The translations under genes were made by a program, and so were the position numbers. A stretch of DNA of 64,000 nt, taken from Spartobacteria bacterium UBA695 (lineage in GTDB: Bacteria > Verrucomicrobiota > Verrucomicrobiia > Chthoniobacterales > Chthoniobacteraceae). How positions within the stretch are numbered: position 1 is the stretch's first letter; the number at the start of each line of letters is the position of its first letter. The stretch spans positions 1 to 64,000 of the forward strand of contig DBMP01000010.1 of NCBI GenBank assembly GCA_002298145.1, written 5' to 3'. The notes under the pieces are model-generated. The model saw nothing but the letters and a program-made list of their open reading frames with translations, was not told the origin of the DNA and made no database searches. This document shows positions 10,304 to 19,600 of this stretch, piece after piece.

Positions 10304-10867
10304 TTTTCAATATTTTGCCTGAAATGAACATGCGAGCCAAACATTAGCATGGCATGTGCCACCTATTTTCAAAAACAAACTCGTAAAGCAGCTTCTCGGC
10401 TACAACCCTCCTACTAAACAAGTGTAGTTTGAGAGGAGGTGGGGGCGTATATGGGCAACCGCATACCATAGGCCATGAAAAACACTCCCAAGAAAAAATA
10501 AACACCAAAGAAAGCTTCTAGGCAACAGAGGCCACGCAATTGTGACATGCACCTTACCATCCAAACGTATCAACACACGGGCCCACCTCCATCCAGTGCT
10601 CGTCCCCGGCAACCTCGCGAAATTCGTTTTTCGGCCCCGATTAAATCTCGCTGCGAACCGGGTAAGAAACGCGACTCTCAATGGCTATGACATGGGGGCT
10701 TTTGCAAAATAAAGAGAGCGAGGTCAAGCTCCATGACGCGTCTGCAGTGAACCGATTAAGTGAGCGGGTGGATTGGGGGCGTAACGGGAGACGCAATAGG
10801 CTCAAGCGGATTTGCCGAAAAGGCTTTGGAAGTCGTTTGAAGGGTGGCATAAATATGGCATCATATC
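10304..10867. other. Intergenic stretch with no recognisable gene
   Basis: 564 bases between the small secreted protein and the cytochrome operon. Short open frames exist on both strands, but none has a start with a ribosome-binding site or a recognisable product. I see no transposase remnant or strong terminator. It must hold the promoter of the cytochrome operon, but I cannot place it. Confidence 0.5.
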
Positions 10868-12739
10868 ATGCATTGGCTTCCAGAGAAATTTGCAGTAGGC
10901 GCTTTACTTTGTGGGATTGCGTGTTTTCTCGTCGTTCGCCTTGTTCCTGAAGCGCTAGGCCAGGAGGTCGCCTACGAATCCCCCAATGCCATTCTGCCAG
11001 GAAGGGACGGGAAATGCCTCTATGTTGCGGAAGAGGGGGCAAAGCGGATCGCGGTCATGGATGCCTCTTCACATAAACCAGCTGCGAGCTGGAAAGTTCC
11101 ATTTGCCCCAAGGGGCCTTGCCCTTTCGCCAAACGGCAGCTTGCTTTTCACGGTTGGGGGCGATGCCGATGGAGAAGTTCTGTGGATCGATACCAAAAGT
11201 GGGGAGCCCCGCGGTTCAATTCGAGTTGGGCACACACCGATGGCTCCCACATTATCCCCGGACGGCAAAACCCTTTACGTCTGCCTGCGGTTTCAGAACG
11301 AGGTCGCGGTCATCGATATTTCGTCGAAACGCATCCAGCGCCGGATTCCCGTAACCCGAGAACCGGTTGCAGAAGTTTTGAGCAAAGATGGGAAAACATT
11401 ATTCGTCGCCAACCATCTGCCTTCAGGCCCGGCCAACGTGAACCGGATCAGTTCGGTTGTGGACGTGATCGATACCGCAAAATGCAAAGTGGTCAAATCC
11501 ATCCCTCTCTCCAACGGAGCCGTTGCATTGAGGAGAATCTGCCTTTCCCCTGATGGGAAGATCGTTTATGTGACGTCCACATTCGCCAAATTCATGCTGG
11601 CTACGACCGCCGTTGAACGGGGCTGGATGAACAGCAGCGGACTTAGTCTGATCGATGCCGAAAAGCGTGAGTTGCTTTATTCGATATGTCTTGATGACGA
11701 AAGTCTCGGGGCTGCGAACCCGTGGGGAGTGGTGTGTTCTCCGGACGGCAAGTGGATCTGCGTAGCTCATGCTGGGACCCATGAAGTGAGTATCATTGAC
11801 CAAGCGGCTCTTCTGGCCAAGTTATCGAAATTTCCAGCCCTCGGCCAAAGCGGTTTAGCCGATGCAGACTACGAAGCCCTTCCCGATAATCCCACCGATG
11901 ATCTAAATTTTCTCCAAGGCATTCGCCGCCGGATTAAGCTAAAAGGCATTGGCCCGCGTGAACTCACAGCCGCAAATGGAAAGCTCTATGCAGCTAACTA
12001 TTTTAGCGGAACGGTGGACGTGGTTGATTTGGAATCCGGAAAGGTACTTGAGCCGATTCGTTTGGGCCCCGATCAGCCGATGACTTTGGAGCGAAAGGGC
12101 GAAATGCTTTTCAATGACGCATCCCAAATGTGTTTCCAGCAATGGCAAAGCTGTGCGACCTGTCATCCTGACGGGCGCATGGATGGTTTGAACTGGGATC
12201 TCTTAAATGATGGCATGGGCAACCCCAAAAGCACGCGAAGCCTTCTCTTTGCAGCGGAGACGGCTCCGCTGATGGCCAAAGGAGTCCGACACGATGCGGA
12301 AAGGGCAGTGCGTTCCGGAATCAAATACATCCAGTTCATGCAACCCACGGATGAGAAAACGCAGGCTATTTTGGCCTACATCAAATCCATGAAGCCGGTG
12401 CCCAGTCCATTTCTTGTGAACGGGCAACTTTCCTCAAGAGCCCAGAAAGGCAAGCAGGTCTTTGAAAAGGCGGAATGCGCATCGTGTCACAACGGTCTCT
12501 ATTTCACAGATTCGGCCCGATATAATGTGGGCACTAGCGATAGTCCCGACAAAGGAGCTGAGTTCGTTACGACCAAACTTAACGAACTGTGGCGGACGGC
12601 CCCGTATTTGCACGATGGACGCTCGGCAACGCTGGAGGATGTACTGGGGAAAGACAACCCTCGCGATCAGCATGGAGTCACGTCCAAGCTCACGCCAGAA
12701 GAACGGGCTAATCTGGTGGAGTATTTAAAGTCTCTTTAA
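10868..12739 (+). CDS. Secreted beta-propeller di-haem cytochrome c
   Basis: 623 residues with an N-terminal hydrophobic signal or anchor (about 7-30). Residues 40-400 hold YVTN/YncE-like propeller repeats (LSPDGKTLYV, LSPDGKIVYV, CSPDGKWICV). Two covalent haem c motifs follow: CATCH at 429-433 and CASCH at 537-541, in a domain resembling di-haem cytochrome c peroxidase/MauG relatives. The protein should act in the periplasm as an electron-transfer protein or oxidoreductase; the substrate is unknown. The next gene starts 15 bases downstream, and the operon it heads encodes cytochrome c maturation proteins, so this may be their dedicated client. The ATG at 10868 is used because it gives the signal sequence; no good Shine-Dalgarno is seen. 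Confidence 0.85.
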   Translation: MHWLPEKFAVGALLCGIACFLVVRLVPEALGQEVAYESPNAILPGRDGKCLYVAEEGAKRIAVMDASSHKPAASWKVPFAPRGLALSPNGSLLFTVGGDADGEVLWIDTKSGEPRGSIRVGHTPMAPTLSPDGKTLYVCLRFQNEVAVIDISSKRIQRRIPVTREPVAEVLSKDGKTLFVANHLPSGPANVNRISSVVDVIDTAKCKVVKSIPLSNGAVALRRICLSPDGKIVYVTSTFAKFMLATTAVERGWMNSSGLSLIDAEKRELLYSICLDDESLGAANPWGVVCSPDGKWICVAHAGTHEVSIIDQAALLAKLSKFPALGQSGLADADYEALPDNPTDDLNFLQGIRRRIKLKGIGPRELTAANGKLYAANYFSGTVDVVDLESGKVLEPIRLGPDQPMTLERKGEMLFNDASQMCFQQWQSCATCHPDGRMDGLNWDLLNDGMGNPKSTRSLLFAAETAPLMAKGVRHDAERAVRSGIKYIQFMQPTDEKTQAILAYIKSMKPVPSPFLVNGQLSSRAQKGKQVFEKAECASCHNGLYFTDSARYNVGTSDSPDKGAEFVTTKLNELWRTAPYLHDGRSATLEDVLGKDNPRDQHGVTSKLTPEERANLVEYLKSL

Positions 12740-12754
12740 CGGATTACAAAACCG

Positions 12755-13423
12755 ATGATACGTTGCCTTTTGGTAGTGGCCATTTGCTTGACCGGGCTTG
12801 TTTGTCGGTCCGGAGCACAACGATTGCAGTGGAACGCTGAGGAGCAGAAGTTTACGCCGCCTCCTTCAGATACGGCCGTGGTCGCTCACTTTAAGTTCAA
12901 AAATGTTGGTGACGCCGAAGCGAATATTACAGCGGTGAACAGCTCATGCAGTTGCACCAAAATCACGCTCGATAAGCGAAAATATGCGCCGGGGGAATCG
13001 GGCGACTTGACGGCAACATTCACGATTGGAGTACGAACCGGGGTGCAGGATAAAATCATCTTGGTGGAGAGCAATGACGTGGCAAAACCAAGGGCTGTAT
13101 TGCGGATGAAAGTGACGATTCCCGAAATGGCGCAGCTTCGACCTAGCTTCCTTTTCTGGAACGCGGGAGAGCCAGCTTCAACCAAGAGCGTCAGTTTCAA
13201 AATAATAGACGGAGTTCCCGTGTCCTCGGTTGCGGTTGAGTCTTCCAATCCCGCGATTTCTGCAAAAGTCGAAACGGTTGTCGCCGGTCGGGATTACCGG
13301 ATCGTGGCAACGCCAACCTCCACCAACGAGCCGTTAACGGCAACGTTGACTATCAAGACGGATTATCCGCAGGAGAATCCGAAGAAGTTTATGGTTACTG
13401 CGCGGGTTCTTCCGGCTAAATGA
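12755..13423 (+). CDS. DUF1573 family secreted protein
   Basis: 222 residues with a signal peptide (LLVVAICLTGLVCRSGA). Residues about 30-130 match the DUF1573 Ig-like pattern: FKFKNVGDAEANITAV, then a Cys-rich SSCSCTKI, then PGESGDLTATF. A second beta domain completes the protein. DUF1573 proteins are periplasmic and of unclear function, and are often found beside cytochrome or redox genes in Verrucomicrobiota, Planctomycetota and Bacteroidota. The stop overlaps the next start by four bases (ATGA), so it is translationally coupled to the ResB-like gene. Confidence 0.85.
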   Translation: MIRCLLVVAICLTGLVCRSGAQRLQWNAEEQKFTPPPSDTAVVAHFKFKNVGDAEANITAVNSSCSCTKITLDKRKYAPGESGDLTATFTIGVRTGVQDKIILVESNDVAKPRAVLRMKVTIPEMAQLRPSFLFWNAGEPASTKSVSFKIIDGVPVSSVAVESSNPAISAKVETVVAGRDYRIVATPTSTNEPLTATLTIKTDYPQENPKKFMVTARVLPAK

Positions 13424-14451
13424 AAATCCCCGCAAGCAATCTTTTCCGCGCCACAGTGTGCGCCATGGGTTCTGCAAGAGTAGCGGTGATGGAATTGCTA
13501 GTCTTGGCGTTGGTGTGTGCGGCCGGGAGTTTTAGGAAGGAAGGCGTAGGGGCGCTTGGAATTAATTCGTCCTGGATGGTTGGTATCGTAATGCTACTGA
13601 TCGCAACCTTGGTATGCGCAACATCGAAGCGCTGGCCTTGGCGGCTGCGGGATGCCGGTTTTATCGCGACGCATTACGGCATTGTTTTGCTTCTGGCCGG
13701 AGGAATGATCCAACGATGGTATGGATCGGAAACTCGGCTAAGGCTACACACTTCGGAAACCATCAATGAGAGCCAGATGGTTTTTGCCAAGGATTACCCC
13801 GTTGTGGTTCAACGAGAGAAGGGTGCTCCGAGCGGAGTGAAAATAGGTCTTTATCTGGTTCAAGATGAACCGGTCGTGACTATGGAAAACCTGAGCGGTG
13901 TTCACAAAAGCCTGTCGCTTTCCTCAGTTATTGGGAAAGCATTTACTTGGCGGGATGAGCCGCAAATGGAAATTCGATTCCGGAAGTATTGGCCTGATTT
14001 TTCGATGAGCCCGACGGGCCCCATTTCGTGTTCTGAGAAGCCTAATAACCCGGCGGTTTTGGTTGAATTGACTTCCAATGCCGTCTCTCAGATGGAGGCC
14101 ATTCATGGAACAGAAATGCAAGTGCAATTGCTGCGCTTCGAGGTAAACCGCGATGTCGCAAACTCCGTCCCGGTTGATTTTCGCAGCACCATTCGGCTGT
14201 CTGGTTCTGAAAGAGAAACGCCCTTGGAAACAACGGTTTCGATGAATCACCCAGTTGCTTATCCCCCCGGTTTTTGGCGTACCGCGCTGGGGCTTAACAC
14301 GCGGATTTTGCAAGTGGGTTGGAATCCGGCGGATCTGCGGGAAAGCACACTGGAGGTGCGAAGAGAACCCGGTTGGCCTTTTTTGTGGAGCGGTTCGGTT
14401 CTATTTTGCTGCGGGCTTATCGGTCATTATTTCTGCTTAAAGTCCTCATGA
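13420..14451 (+). CDS. resB: ResB-like cytochrome c biogenesis membrane protein
   Basis: 343 residues. Hydrophobic segments lie at about 20-38, 46-66 and 80-100 and again near the C-terminus (about 320-340), flanking a large periplasmic domain. This is the topology of ResB/Ccs1, the haem-handling partner of CcsA in system II cytochrome c maturation. The coupled CcsA gene directly downstream (ATGA overlap at 14448-14451) supports the call. It is a compact ResB variant, shorter than the roughly 450-600 residues typical of classical ResB. Confidence 0.8.
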   Translation: MKIPASNLFRATVCAMGSARVAVMELLVLALVCAAGSFRKEGVGALGINSSWMVGIVMLLIATLVCATSKRWPWRLRDAGFIATHYGIVLLLAGGMIQRWYGSETRLRLHTSETINESQMVFAKDYPVVVQREKGAPSGVKIGLYLVQDEPVVTMENLSGVHKSLSLSSVIGKAFTWRDEPQMEIRFRKYWPDFSMSPTGPISCSEKPNNPAVLVELTSNAVSQMEAIHGTEMQVQLLRFEVNRDVANSVPVDFRSTIRLSGSERETPLETTVSMNHPVAYPPGFWRTALGLNTRILQVGWNPADLRESTLEVRREPGWPFLWSGSVLFCCGLIGHYFCLKSS

Positions 14452-15338
14452 ATCCAGCATCTTGCTTTACCGTTTCATGGATCGTCCTTGCCGTGGCGTG
14501 GCTGTTGCTTTGGCTTCCACGGCATACCGGTTATCGTTGTGCCTGGATTGGAGCCGTTACCGGATTTTGTTTGATTACGGGCGGATTCGCGTTGCGAGTG
14601 GCCTTGGTCTGGCGCGCTCCAGTGACCAACATGTATGAATCGATAATATTTGCCGCGTGGGGTGTTGTCCTGCTCTCGATGGTTTTTGAATACCGGCGCC
14701 GGTCCGGTGCAATCTTCCTTAGCGCCTTGCCCGTGGCCATTGTGGGATTGGCGCTCGCTAGTGAGCGGGCTGGAGTATTCGACTCGGGCATTCATCCGCT
14801 TCCCGCTGCGCTCCGGAACAACTTCTGGCTTTTGACGCACGTGACGACCATCACACTGGGATATGCCGCTTTCGCCGTGGCCATGGGAATGGGGCACTGG
14901 ATTCTGTGGAAAGGCTTCGTGGCTCCAACCCGAGGGTTGGAGCCTGCATTGGAGAGGAGTTTGCAAATCGGAGTAATGTTACTCGGAACCGGGATTGTAT
15001 TGGGAGGGTTTTGGGCGTGGCAGGTGTGGGGACGTTTCTGGGGCTGGGATCCGAAGGAGACCTGGGCGCTTATCACACTCCTCGGATATGTTGCCTTATT
15101 ACACGGCCGTCGTGCCGGTTGGTGGGGTGGATTCGGACTGGCGATTGGATCGGTTGTTTCTTTCCAATGTGTGATCATGGCCTGGTATGGCGTTAACTTT
15201 TTGCTAAAGCCAGGCCTCCACAGCTATGGCTCGGGGCAGGGATGGCTTGCTGGCGCACTAGGCTTTGCCTTGGGTGAATCCATATTTTTGGTTGTGGTAT
15301 GGATTCGCCGTTTGGCGAGGGAGCAGCTTAAACAATGA
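14448..15338 (+). CDS. ccsA: CcsA/ResC-like haem transporter for cytochrome c maturation
   Basis: 296 residues from the ATG at 14448, chosen because it overlaps the upstream stop (ATGA) and begins directly with a membrane segment. A longer in-frame start at 14319 lies inside resB and is unlikely. Multiple transmembrane helices surround the WWD-type haem motif, seen here as WGWDPKETWAL from residue 198. Family role: it exports haem and, with ResB, attaches it to apocytochrome CxxCH motifs outside the membrane. It overlaps the next gene by four bases. Confidence 0.9.
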   Translation: MNPASCFTVSWIVLAVAWLLLWLPRHTGYRCAWIGAVTGFCLITGGFALRVALVWRAPVTNMYESIIFAAWGVVLLSMVFEYRRRSGAIFLSALPVAIVGLALASERAGVFDSGIHPLPAALRNNFWLLTHVTTITLGYAAFAVAMGMGHWILWKGFVAPTRGLEPALERSLQIGVMLLGTGIVLGGFWAWQVWGRFWGWDPKETWALITLLGYVALLHGRRAGWWGGFGLAIGSVVSFQCVIMAWYGVNFLLKPGLHSYGSGQGWLAGALGFALGESIFLVVVWIRRLAREQLKQ

Positions 15339-15754
15339 AATCCATCGCACGCCAACTTGTCATTTTAATGGCCATTGCTTCCATTCCGGCAGGAGCCTCG
15401 GCTGGGCTTTATTGGAGGCGAGGGGAGTGGAATGCCTTTCGCGACGATTCCGTTCTTCTATCGGAAGTCTCCAGATGGACATATTCTGTCCTGTGGGTAG
15501 ATGCCCGTTCTGTCGAAGATTATGGGACAGATCATATTCCCGGAGCGGTGCGGTTGACCGAGGACGATTGGAACGAACTTCTGCCGGAATTACTTAAAAT
15601 ATGGGAACCCGCGTCGGTGGTCGTAGTTTATTGCGATAGCCAGAAATGCCACGCCAGCAAGGATGTTGCAAAGCGGCTGAGGGAGGAGGTTGGCCTAAAG
15701 AACGTTTATGTTTTAAAAGGAGGATGGAAGGCTTGGAAAGAAGCGCGCCGATGA
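15335..15754 (+). CDS. Membrane-anchored rhodanese-like protein
   Basis: 139 residues with an N-terminal signal or anchor (about 8-24). The rhodanese domain follows: DAR at 56-58, DHIPGA at 66-71 and the active-site loop with Cys100 (YCDSQKCH). The domain ends in LKGGWKAWK, the standard rhodanese C-terminal signature. Such proteins carry persulfide or reduce thiols. Here the periplasmic location and cytochrome maturation neighbours suggest sulfur transfer or thiol redox on the outside of the membrane (inference). It overlaps both neighbours by ATGA. Confidence 0.88.
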   Translation: MKSIARQLVILMAIASIPAGASAGLYWRRGEWNAFRDDSVLLSEVSRWTYSVLWVDARSVEDYGTDHIPGAVRLTEDDWNELLPELLKIWEPASVVVVYCDSQKCHASKDVAKRLREEVGLKNVYVLKGGWKAWKEARR

Positions 15755-16170
15755 ATAAGAAAGTTCAAATGGTGCTTACAGCAATCCTTGCCGTGGTCTT
15801 TGTGGTGGCGGGAAGTATGAAGGTTATAGACCCCGTTGCCTTTTTTGCAGACATTCAAAACTACGATCTGCTGCCGTGGAATTCAGTGACGGTTGTGCTG
15901 GCATTTTACCTCCCATGGCTTGAAGTGATTTGTGGAATTGCATTGTTCTTTCGACAATTCCGACACGGGGCTCTGGTTATAATCCTGACTCTGTTACTAG
16001 TCTTTATTGGAGCATTGGCTTCAGCTTGGATTCGAGGGCTGGACATCTCGTGTGGATGCTTTGGAAGTCAAACGGAGCATCCCCGTTATTTACTTTGGAT
16101 AAGCCGGGATGTTCTTTTGTTACTTTGCGCTTCTGGATTGATATTTTATGAGCGGTATCGGAAAGCCTAG
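15751..16170 (+). CDS. MauE/DoxX-like four-helix membrane redox protein
   Basis: 139 residues from the ATG at 15751, which overlaps the rhodanese stop (ATGA). Four transmembrane helices are visible, with the motif SCGCFG at 100-105 after helix three, as in MauE and DoxX-like quinone/thiol proteins. MauE relatives are needed for making disulfide- or thioether-containing periplasmic proteins. Here it likely supports the cytochrome unit. It is the last gene of the operon. The prophage begins within about 10 bases of its TAG stop, so its 3' end may lie in the attachment site. Confidence 0.8.
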   Translation: MNKKVQMVLTAILAVVFVVAGSMKVIDPVAFFADIQNYDLLPWNSVTVVLAFYLPWLEVICGIALFFRQFRHGALVIILTLLLVFIGALASAWIRGLDISCGCFGSQTEHPRYLLWISRDVLLLLCASGLIFYERYRKA

Positions 16171-16180
16171 TTTAAATGCT

Positions 16181-16465
16181 CTACAACTTTCCGATAAACT
16201 TGAGCACTCCCAAAACGCCCACCACAATGCCCGGCAGAGCAGTTCCCACAGCAATCCAGCGGATGGCCTTTTTTTCAAATGCATCAAACCGTAGGCAAAG
16301 GGTGTTGATCTGCGACTTGATCCCATTGCGGCCGTCCTCTCCTCTCACAATGATCTCGAGCGCCAATAGGCGGCGGTCGAACGCGGCGAGTTTGTCGCGG
16401 GTTTCATCGCGGCAGGTTTGGCAGTGGTTGGCCAGGTTATCAAATTCCTCGTGTGATACGGTCAT
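16181..16465 (-). CDS. Small phage protein with C-terminal membrane segment
   Basis: 94 residues from the ATG at 16465, which overlaps the upstream stop (ATGA). The N-terminal half is charged and possibly coiled coil (DETRDKLAAFDRRLLALE), with two Cys in NHCQTCRD. One transmembrane helix (WIAVGTALPGIVVGVLGVLK) ends the protein. It is the last gene of the late transcript. Single-pass proteins at this position can belong to lysis cassettes, but no specific family is recognised. Confidence 0.7.
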   Translation of the reverse strand: MTVSHEEFDNLANHCQTCRDETRDKLAAFDRRLLALEIIVRGEDGRNGIKSQINTLCLRFDAFEKKAIRWIAVGTALPGIVVGVLGVLKFIGKL

Positions 16466-16917
16466 AGAGCAGCTTTTTTCTGTTGAAGGGTGCTCCACAG
16501 GAAGATGTAGTAGTCTCCGGCACGGACCATCAATTGGCGAAACTGCCCTCGACTGATTTGGTTCAGACTGCCGCCGAGCGCCTTGATTGTGACAAGCTGA
16601 TCATCGGGGGCTGCCTTTCGGGTAAGGTGCTGCTCCAGATCGTTGAACTGCTGGCGGTCCCCGTCCTCAATGGCGATGGTGATCCCAAGCTCCGTGTCCG
16701 CATAGCCCTTGGACAGATCAGTCTCGAAGTCCTTTTGCAGCTTGGCAAGGGCGGTTTGCTTGGCCGCATAGGTGTCCTTCGGCATGAGCTTGAACGCGGT
16801 GGCAAACGTAGCTTCATCGGCATACTCTCTGCCGTGTTCTGAGGGGAGGATATTGACGGGGATGCCGGCGGAAGTGACGTAAACTCCATTGGGGGAGGGA
16901 ATGATAAGATATTTCAT
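16462..16917 (-). CDS. Phage protein of the fibre module, function unknown
   Basis: 151 residues starting MKYLIIPSPNG at 16917. A longer in-frame start overlaps the fibre gene and is less likely. The fibre gene stops 12 bases upstream. The middle contains Asp-rich DGDRQQFNDLEQHL, and the end is aromatic (DYYIFLWSTLQQKK). The position just after a tail fibre fits a fibre assembly or accessory protein, but no family is recognised. It overlaps the next gene by ATGA. Confidence 0.7.
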   Translation of the reverse strand: MKYLIIPSPNGVYVTSAGIPVNILPSEHGREYADEATFATAFKLMPKDTYAAKQTALAKLQKDFETDLSKGYADTELGITIAIEDGDRQQFNDLEQHLTRKAAPDDQLVTIKALGGSLNQISRGQFRQLMVRAGDYYIFLWSTLQQKKAAL

Positions 16918-16928
16918 AGGAAAGTGAG

Positions 16929-19190
16929 CTACAGTGGGAACTTGACCATACCGGAATTGTTGGAGGCGGTGCCGTAAATGCCCCATACACTCACTCCATC
17001 GAATACCACTTTCTTTGGAGAGGCATAGCTGGTAAAGGTTCCGAGCGACACAAGCCCTTGAGTGAACTTTTCGTAATAACCCGCATCATAGTCGGCCACC
17101 CAGATGTTGGTTCCGTCGAAGCAGATGCCCGTCGTGTAACCACCGGTCGGGGCGGTTGCGATAACGTTTCCTTCCTTATCCATTTTGACAACCCGATGGT
17201 TCATCGTATCGCCGAACCAGAGGTAGGTTCCATCAAAGCATAGTTGAGTGGGAGCGCCCCAAATAGGCTGCTTCGACATTCCATCGATGGAAAGCAAGAT
17301 GCTCCCATCACTGGGCCGCACCTTGAAGATACGATTTCCGACATAGGAGGTCACCCAAACACTCGTTCCGTCAAACATCGGGTAGCTCACATAGTAACCG
17401 ATGTTGTAAGAGGCCGCCACGGCACCGGTAGACGGAGTGATTTTCATCAAGTAGTTATCACCCGTCGTTACCCATAGATAGGTGCCATCGAAGCAGATGC
17501 CATTGCTCGATTTTCCAATCGCGTAAGTGTTGGCGATAACCCCTGTAGATCGGGTAACACGGAGTAAATTGGTGCTATTGGTTATCCAGAGGTCCGTCCC
17601 GTCAAAACATAACGCGGTCGGAGACACCCCAACGGAGTAGGAGGTATAGGAACCGCTGAAGGTATTGACCTTGAGAAGATACGTGCTGTAGTTGATCCAG
17701 ACGTTGGCTCCATCATAGCAAATCTGGTTTGGACCGTTTGGCAGGGTGAAGTTGGTAAGGGACGGGGTTGCGTTTTGCCAATAGAGCAGCATTCCGATTT
17801 TGGCATAATCGTTGGCGCCGTAGCCGCTTGGCCCGGAAGGCCCGACATTTCCCGGCAATCCTTGGAGACCGGTGTTGCCCTGCGGGCCTTGATCGCCTTG
17901 CGGCCCTTTAATATTGAGTACGAAATTCCAGCCATTGGCGTCCCGGTGGTAGAAATCGCCGTTGTTCTGGTCCACGTAGCCGTTACCTTCTTCGCCGATG
18001 CCCGCCGTGGGTGCACCATAGCCGTTCAGGAAATCGACCGTATCGCCAATGCCTTGATAACCGGTGGCGTTTCCGAGATTATTCAGATCGGCCACGATGA
18101 AATCGCCGGGAGGCAAAGCAGACACGCCCTCGGTTTCGGAATAAGTCGCAATATTGATATCCTGGCCGAAATTCCATCCTGAAGGCAACGGCCCCGTAGT
18201 ATAGCTTGCAATGGTGAGTTGACTATCTCCGGTCACATTGGCGGAAACATTTATGCCGCTGGAATTGATCGCGTTGGCAAACGCATAGGCGAAATCAGTG
18301 GCTGAAATGGATGTGCCCGATCCGCTAAAATCCAAGATGCTGAATCCGGCGCAGTTCCAGTTTTCATCGCAGAAATGGATATAGGGCGCATTATTTACGT
18401 CGTCATCCGTGATGGTGTAGTCCCTAAAATTCAAAACGGCCGTGCGGCGGGTTGCTTCGCCCCCGGTCTGATGAACCACGTCACTGATATTGACCTTGAT
18501 GATCGGATTGCCGTTGGCATCAACGCTGGGAAGTGCGGCGAGGGAAAAGCGGTCCACAATCACAATTCGATTGGAGCCGTTAGGCACAATATCGGATTTC
18601 AGCGCCAGCGTACCGGGAACCTGCGTCCCCGTGAGTTTACCGCTCCCGTCCAGTGTGGCCACGCCATTGGGGATGCCTGCATTGAGCCGGGATGCGGAAC
18701 CGAGCGCGGCGATGTCGCTCTTCCTCGCGACCTCCGAAGGGAGCGGATAGAGTTCGGGGTTGGGTGTTGCAACCGGCAGATCGTCAGTGAGAGGAGATTC
18801 TATCGTGACCGAAAATGTGACCGAACGAAACTTCTGCCCGTCAAAACTCCAGGTCACTTCCGCGCTGGCATCGACCTGCGCCACGTCGTTTGCGGGCACC
18901 TGATCGGAGAGGCCAAGGGCAGACAAGAGTGCAGAGGACGCGCAGTTGAGTGATCCGGAATAGAGGTTTCCGGCAGCGGGCGTGAAGGTGTTCAGGTAAG
19001 CCAAGAGCCCGCCGGTCCACTGGTTCTTCGGTTTGATGGAAAACTCGATCACCGCGCCGTCCGGTAGCGGCACGGATTGGGAGCCGCGCGTGAACCCGAT
19101 CTCAACCGGGTTGAAACATCCTCCCTTGAATCGCAAGGGCGAGGGCTGGGTGATGACGCTTTGAGTATCGAGGCTGACTGTGATCTTCAC
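16929..19190 (-). CDS. Tail fibre with collagen-like stalk and C-terminal beta-propeller
   Basis: 753 residues with a GTG start. The N-terminal ~130 residues resemble baseplate-attachment domains. A trimer-type linker follows (SEVARKSDIAALGSASRLNAG). A Gly-X-Y collagen-like stalk occupies about 429-458. From about 470 to the end, at least six repeats of the form CFDGTxLWVT/WITN...LxxV suggest a six- or seven-bladed propeller, probably the receptor-binding head. TTGACA at 19204-19209 lies 13 bases before the start and no Shine-Dalgarno is present. A host-binding role is inferred from position and architecture. Confidence 0.82.
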   Translation of the reverse strand: MKITVSLDTQSVITQPSPLRFKGGCFNPVEIGFTRGSQSVPLPDGAVIEFSIKPKNQWTGGLLAYLNTFTPAAGNLYSGSLNCASSALLSALGLSDQVPANDVAQVDASAEVTWSFDGQKFRSVTFSVTIESPLTDDLPVATPNPELYPLPSEVARKSDIAALGSASRLNAGIPNGVATLDGSGKLTGTQVPGTLALKSDIVPNGSNRIVIVDRFSLAALPSVDANGNPIIKVNISDVVHQTGGEATRRTAVLNFRDYTITDDDVNNAPYIHFCDENWNCAGFSILDFSGSGTSISATDFAYAFANAINSSGINVSANVTGDSQLTIASYTTGPLPSGWNFGQDINIATYSETEGVSALPPGDFIVADLNNLGNATGYQGIGDTVDFLNGYGAPTAGIGEEGNGYVDQNNGDFYHRDANGWNFVLNIKGPQGDQGPQGNTGLQGLPGNVGPSGPSGYGANDYAKIGMLLYWQNATPSLTNFTLPNGPNQICYDGANVWINYSTYLLKVNTFSGSYTSYSVGVSPTALCFDGTDLWITNSTNLLRVTRSTGVIANTYAIGKSSNGICFDGTYLWVTTGDNYLMKITPSTGAVAASYNIGYYVSYPMFDGTSVWVTSYVGNRIFKVRPSDGSILLSIDGMSKQPIWGAPTQLCFDGTYLWFGDTMNHRVVKMDKEGNVIATAPTGGYTTGICFDGTNIWVADYDAGYYEKFTQGLVSLGTFTSYASPKKVVFDGVSVWGIYGTASNNSGMVKFPL

Positions 19191-19210
19191 GCTGGATGCC
19201 CGATGTCAAA

Positions 19211-19600
19211 TCACCACTTTCCTTCCGGGCAGATCGCTGTTCGGAAGTGCGTCTTGATTTCCATCCAGCAGCCGCATTTCTGACAGCGCCGGTCGCTGAC
19301 TATAAAGAACGTGCATGTTTCGCATGCGGCGATTCGTGCGGCCCGCGTCGCATCGTCAATCGCTGTTTCGCCCGAAAGCACCGCGTCGCACTCAGCAGCC
19401 ACGGCTGCAACGGCCGACTGCGCCTGCGCGGCGAGCGAAGGCGTGGCAAACTGGGCACGGAGGGCGGCGAAGGCTTCCTCTGTAAGCTGGAGGTTCTCTC
19501 CGAAAACGGTGCCCGCCGCAATGCATGCGTCGTAATACCCCTGCGCCTTGACCTTGGCTGCGGATTGCAATTTGGAAAGAGGGATCGTGATCATGATCAT
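19211..19600 (-). CDS. Small tail-module protein with C-terminal zinc-binding motif
   Basis: 129 residues from the ATG at 19600, which overlaps the upstream stop (ATGA). The N-terminal part is Ala-rich helix. The C-terminal 40 residues carry CETC, then CQKCGCW, then CPEGKW, a pattern found in small proteins at the fibre end of many phages, where the Cys residues likely bind zinc. Its function in the particle is unknown. A much longer start upstream would overlap the previous gene and is rejected. Confidence 0.75.
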   Translation of the reverse strand: MIMITIPLSKLQSAAKVKAQGYYDACIAAGTVFGENLQLTEEAFAALRAQFATPSLAAQAQSAVAAVAAECDAVLSGETAIDDATRAARIAACETCTFFIVSDRRCQKCGCWMEIKTHFRTAICPEGKW

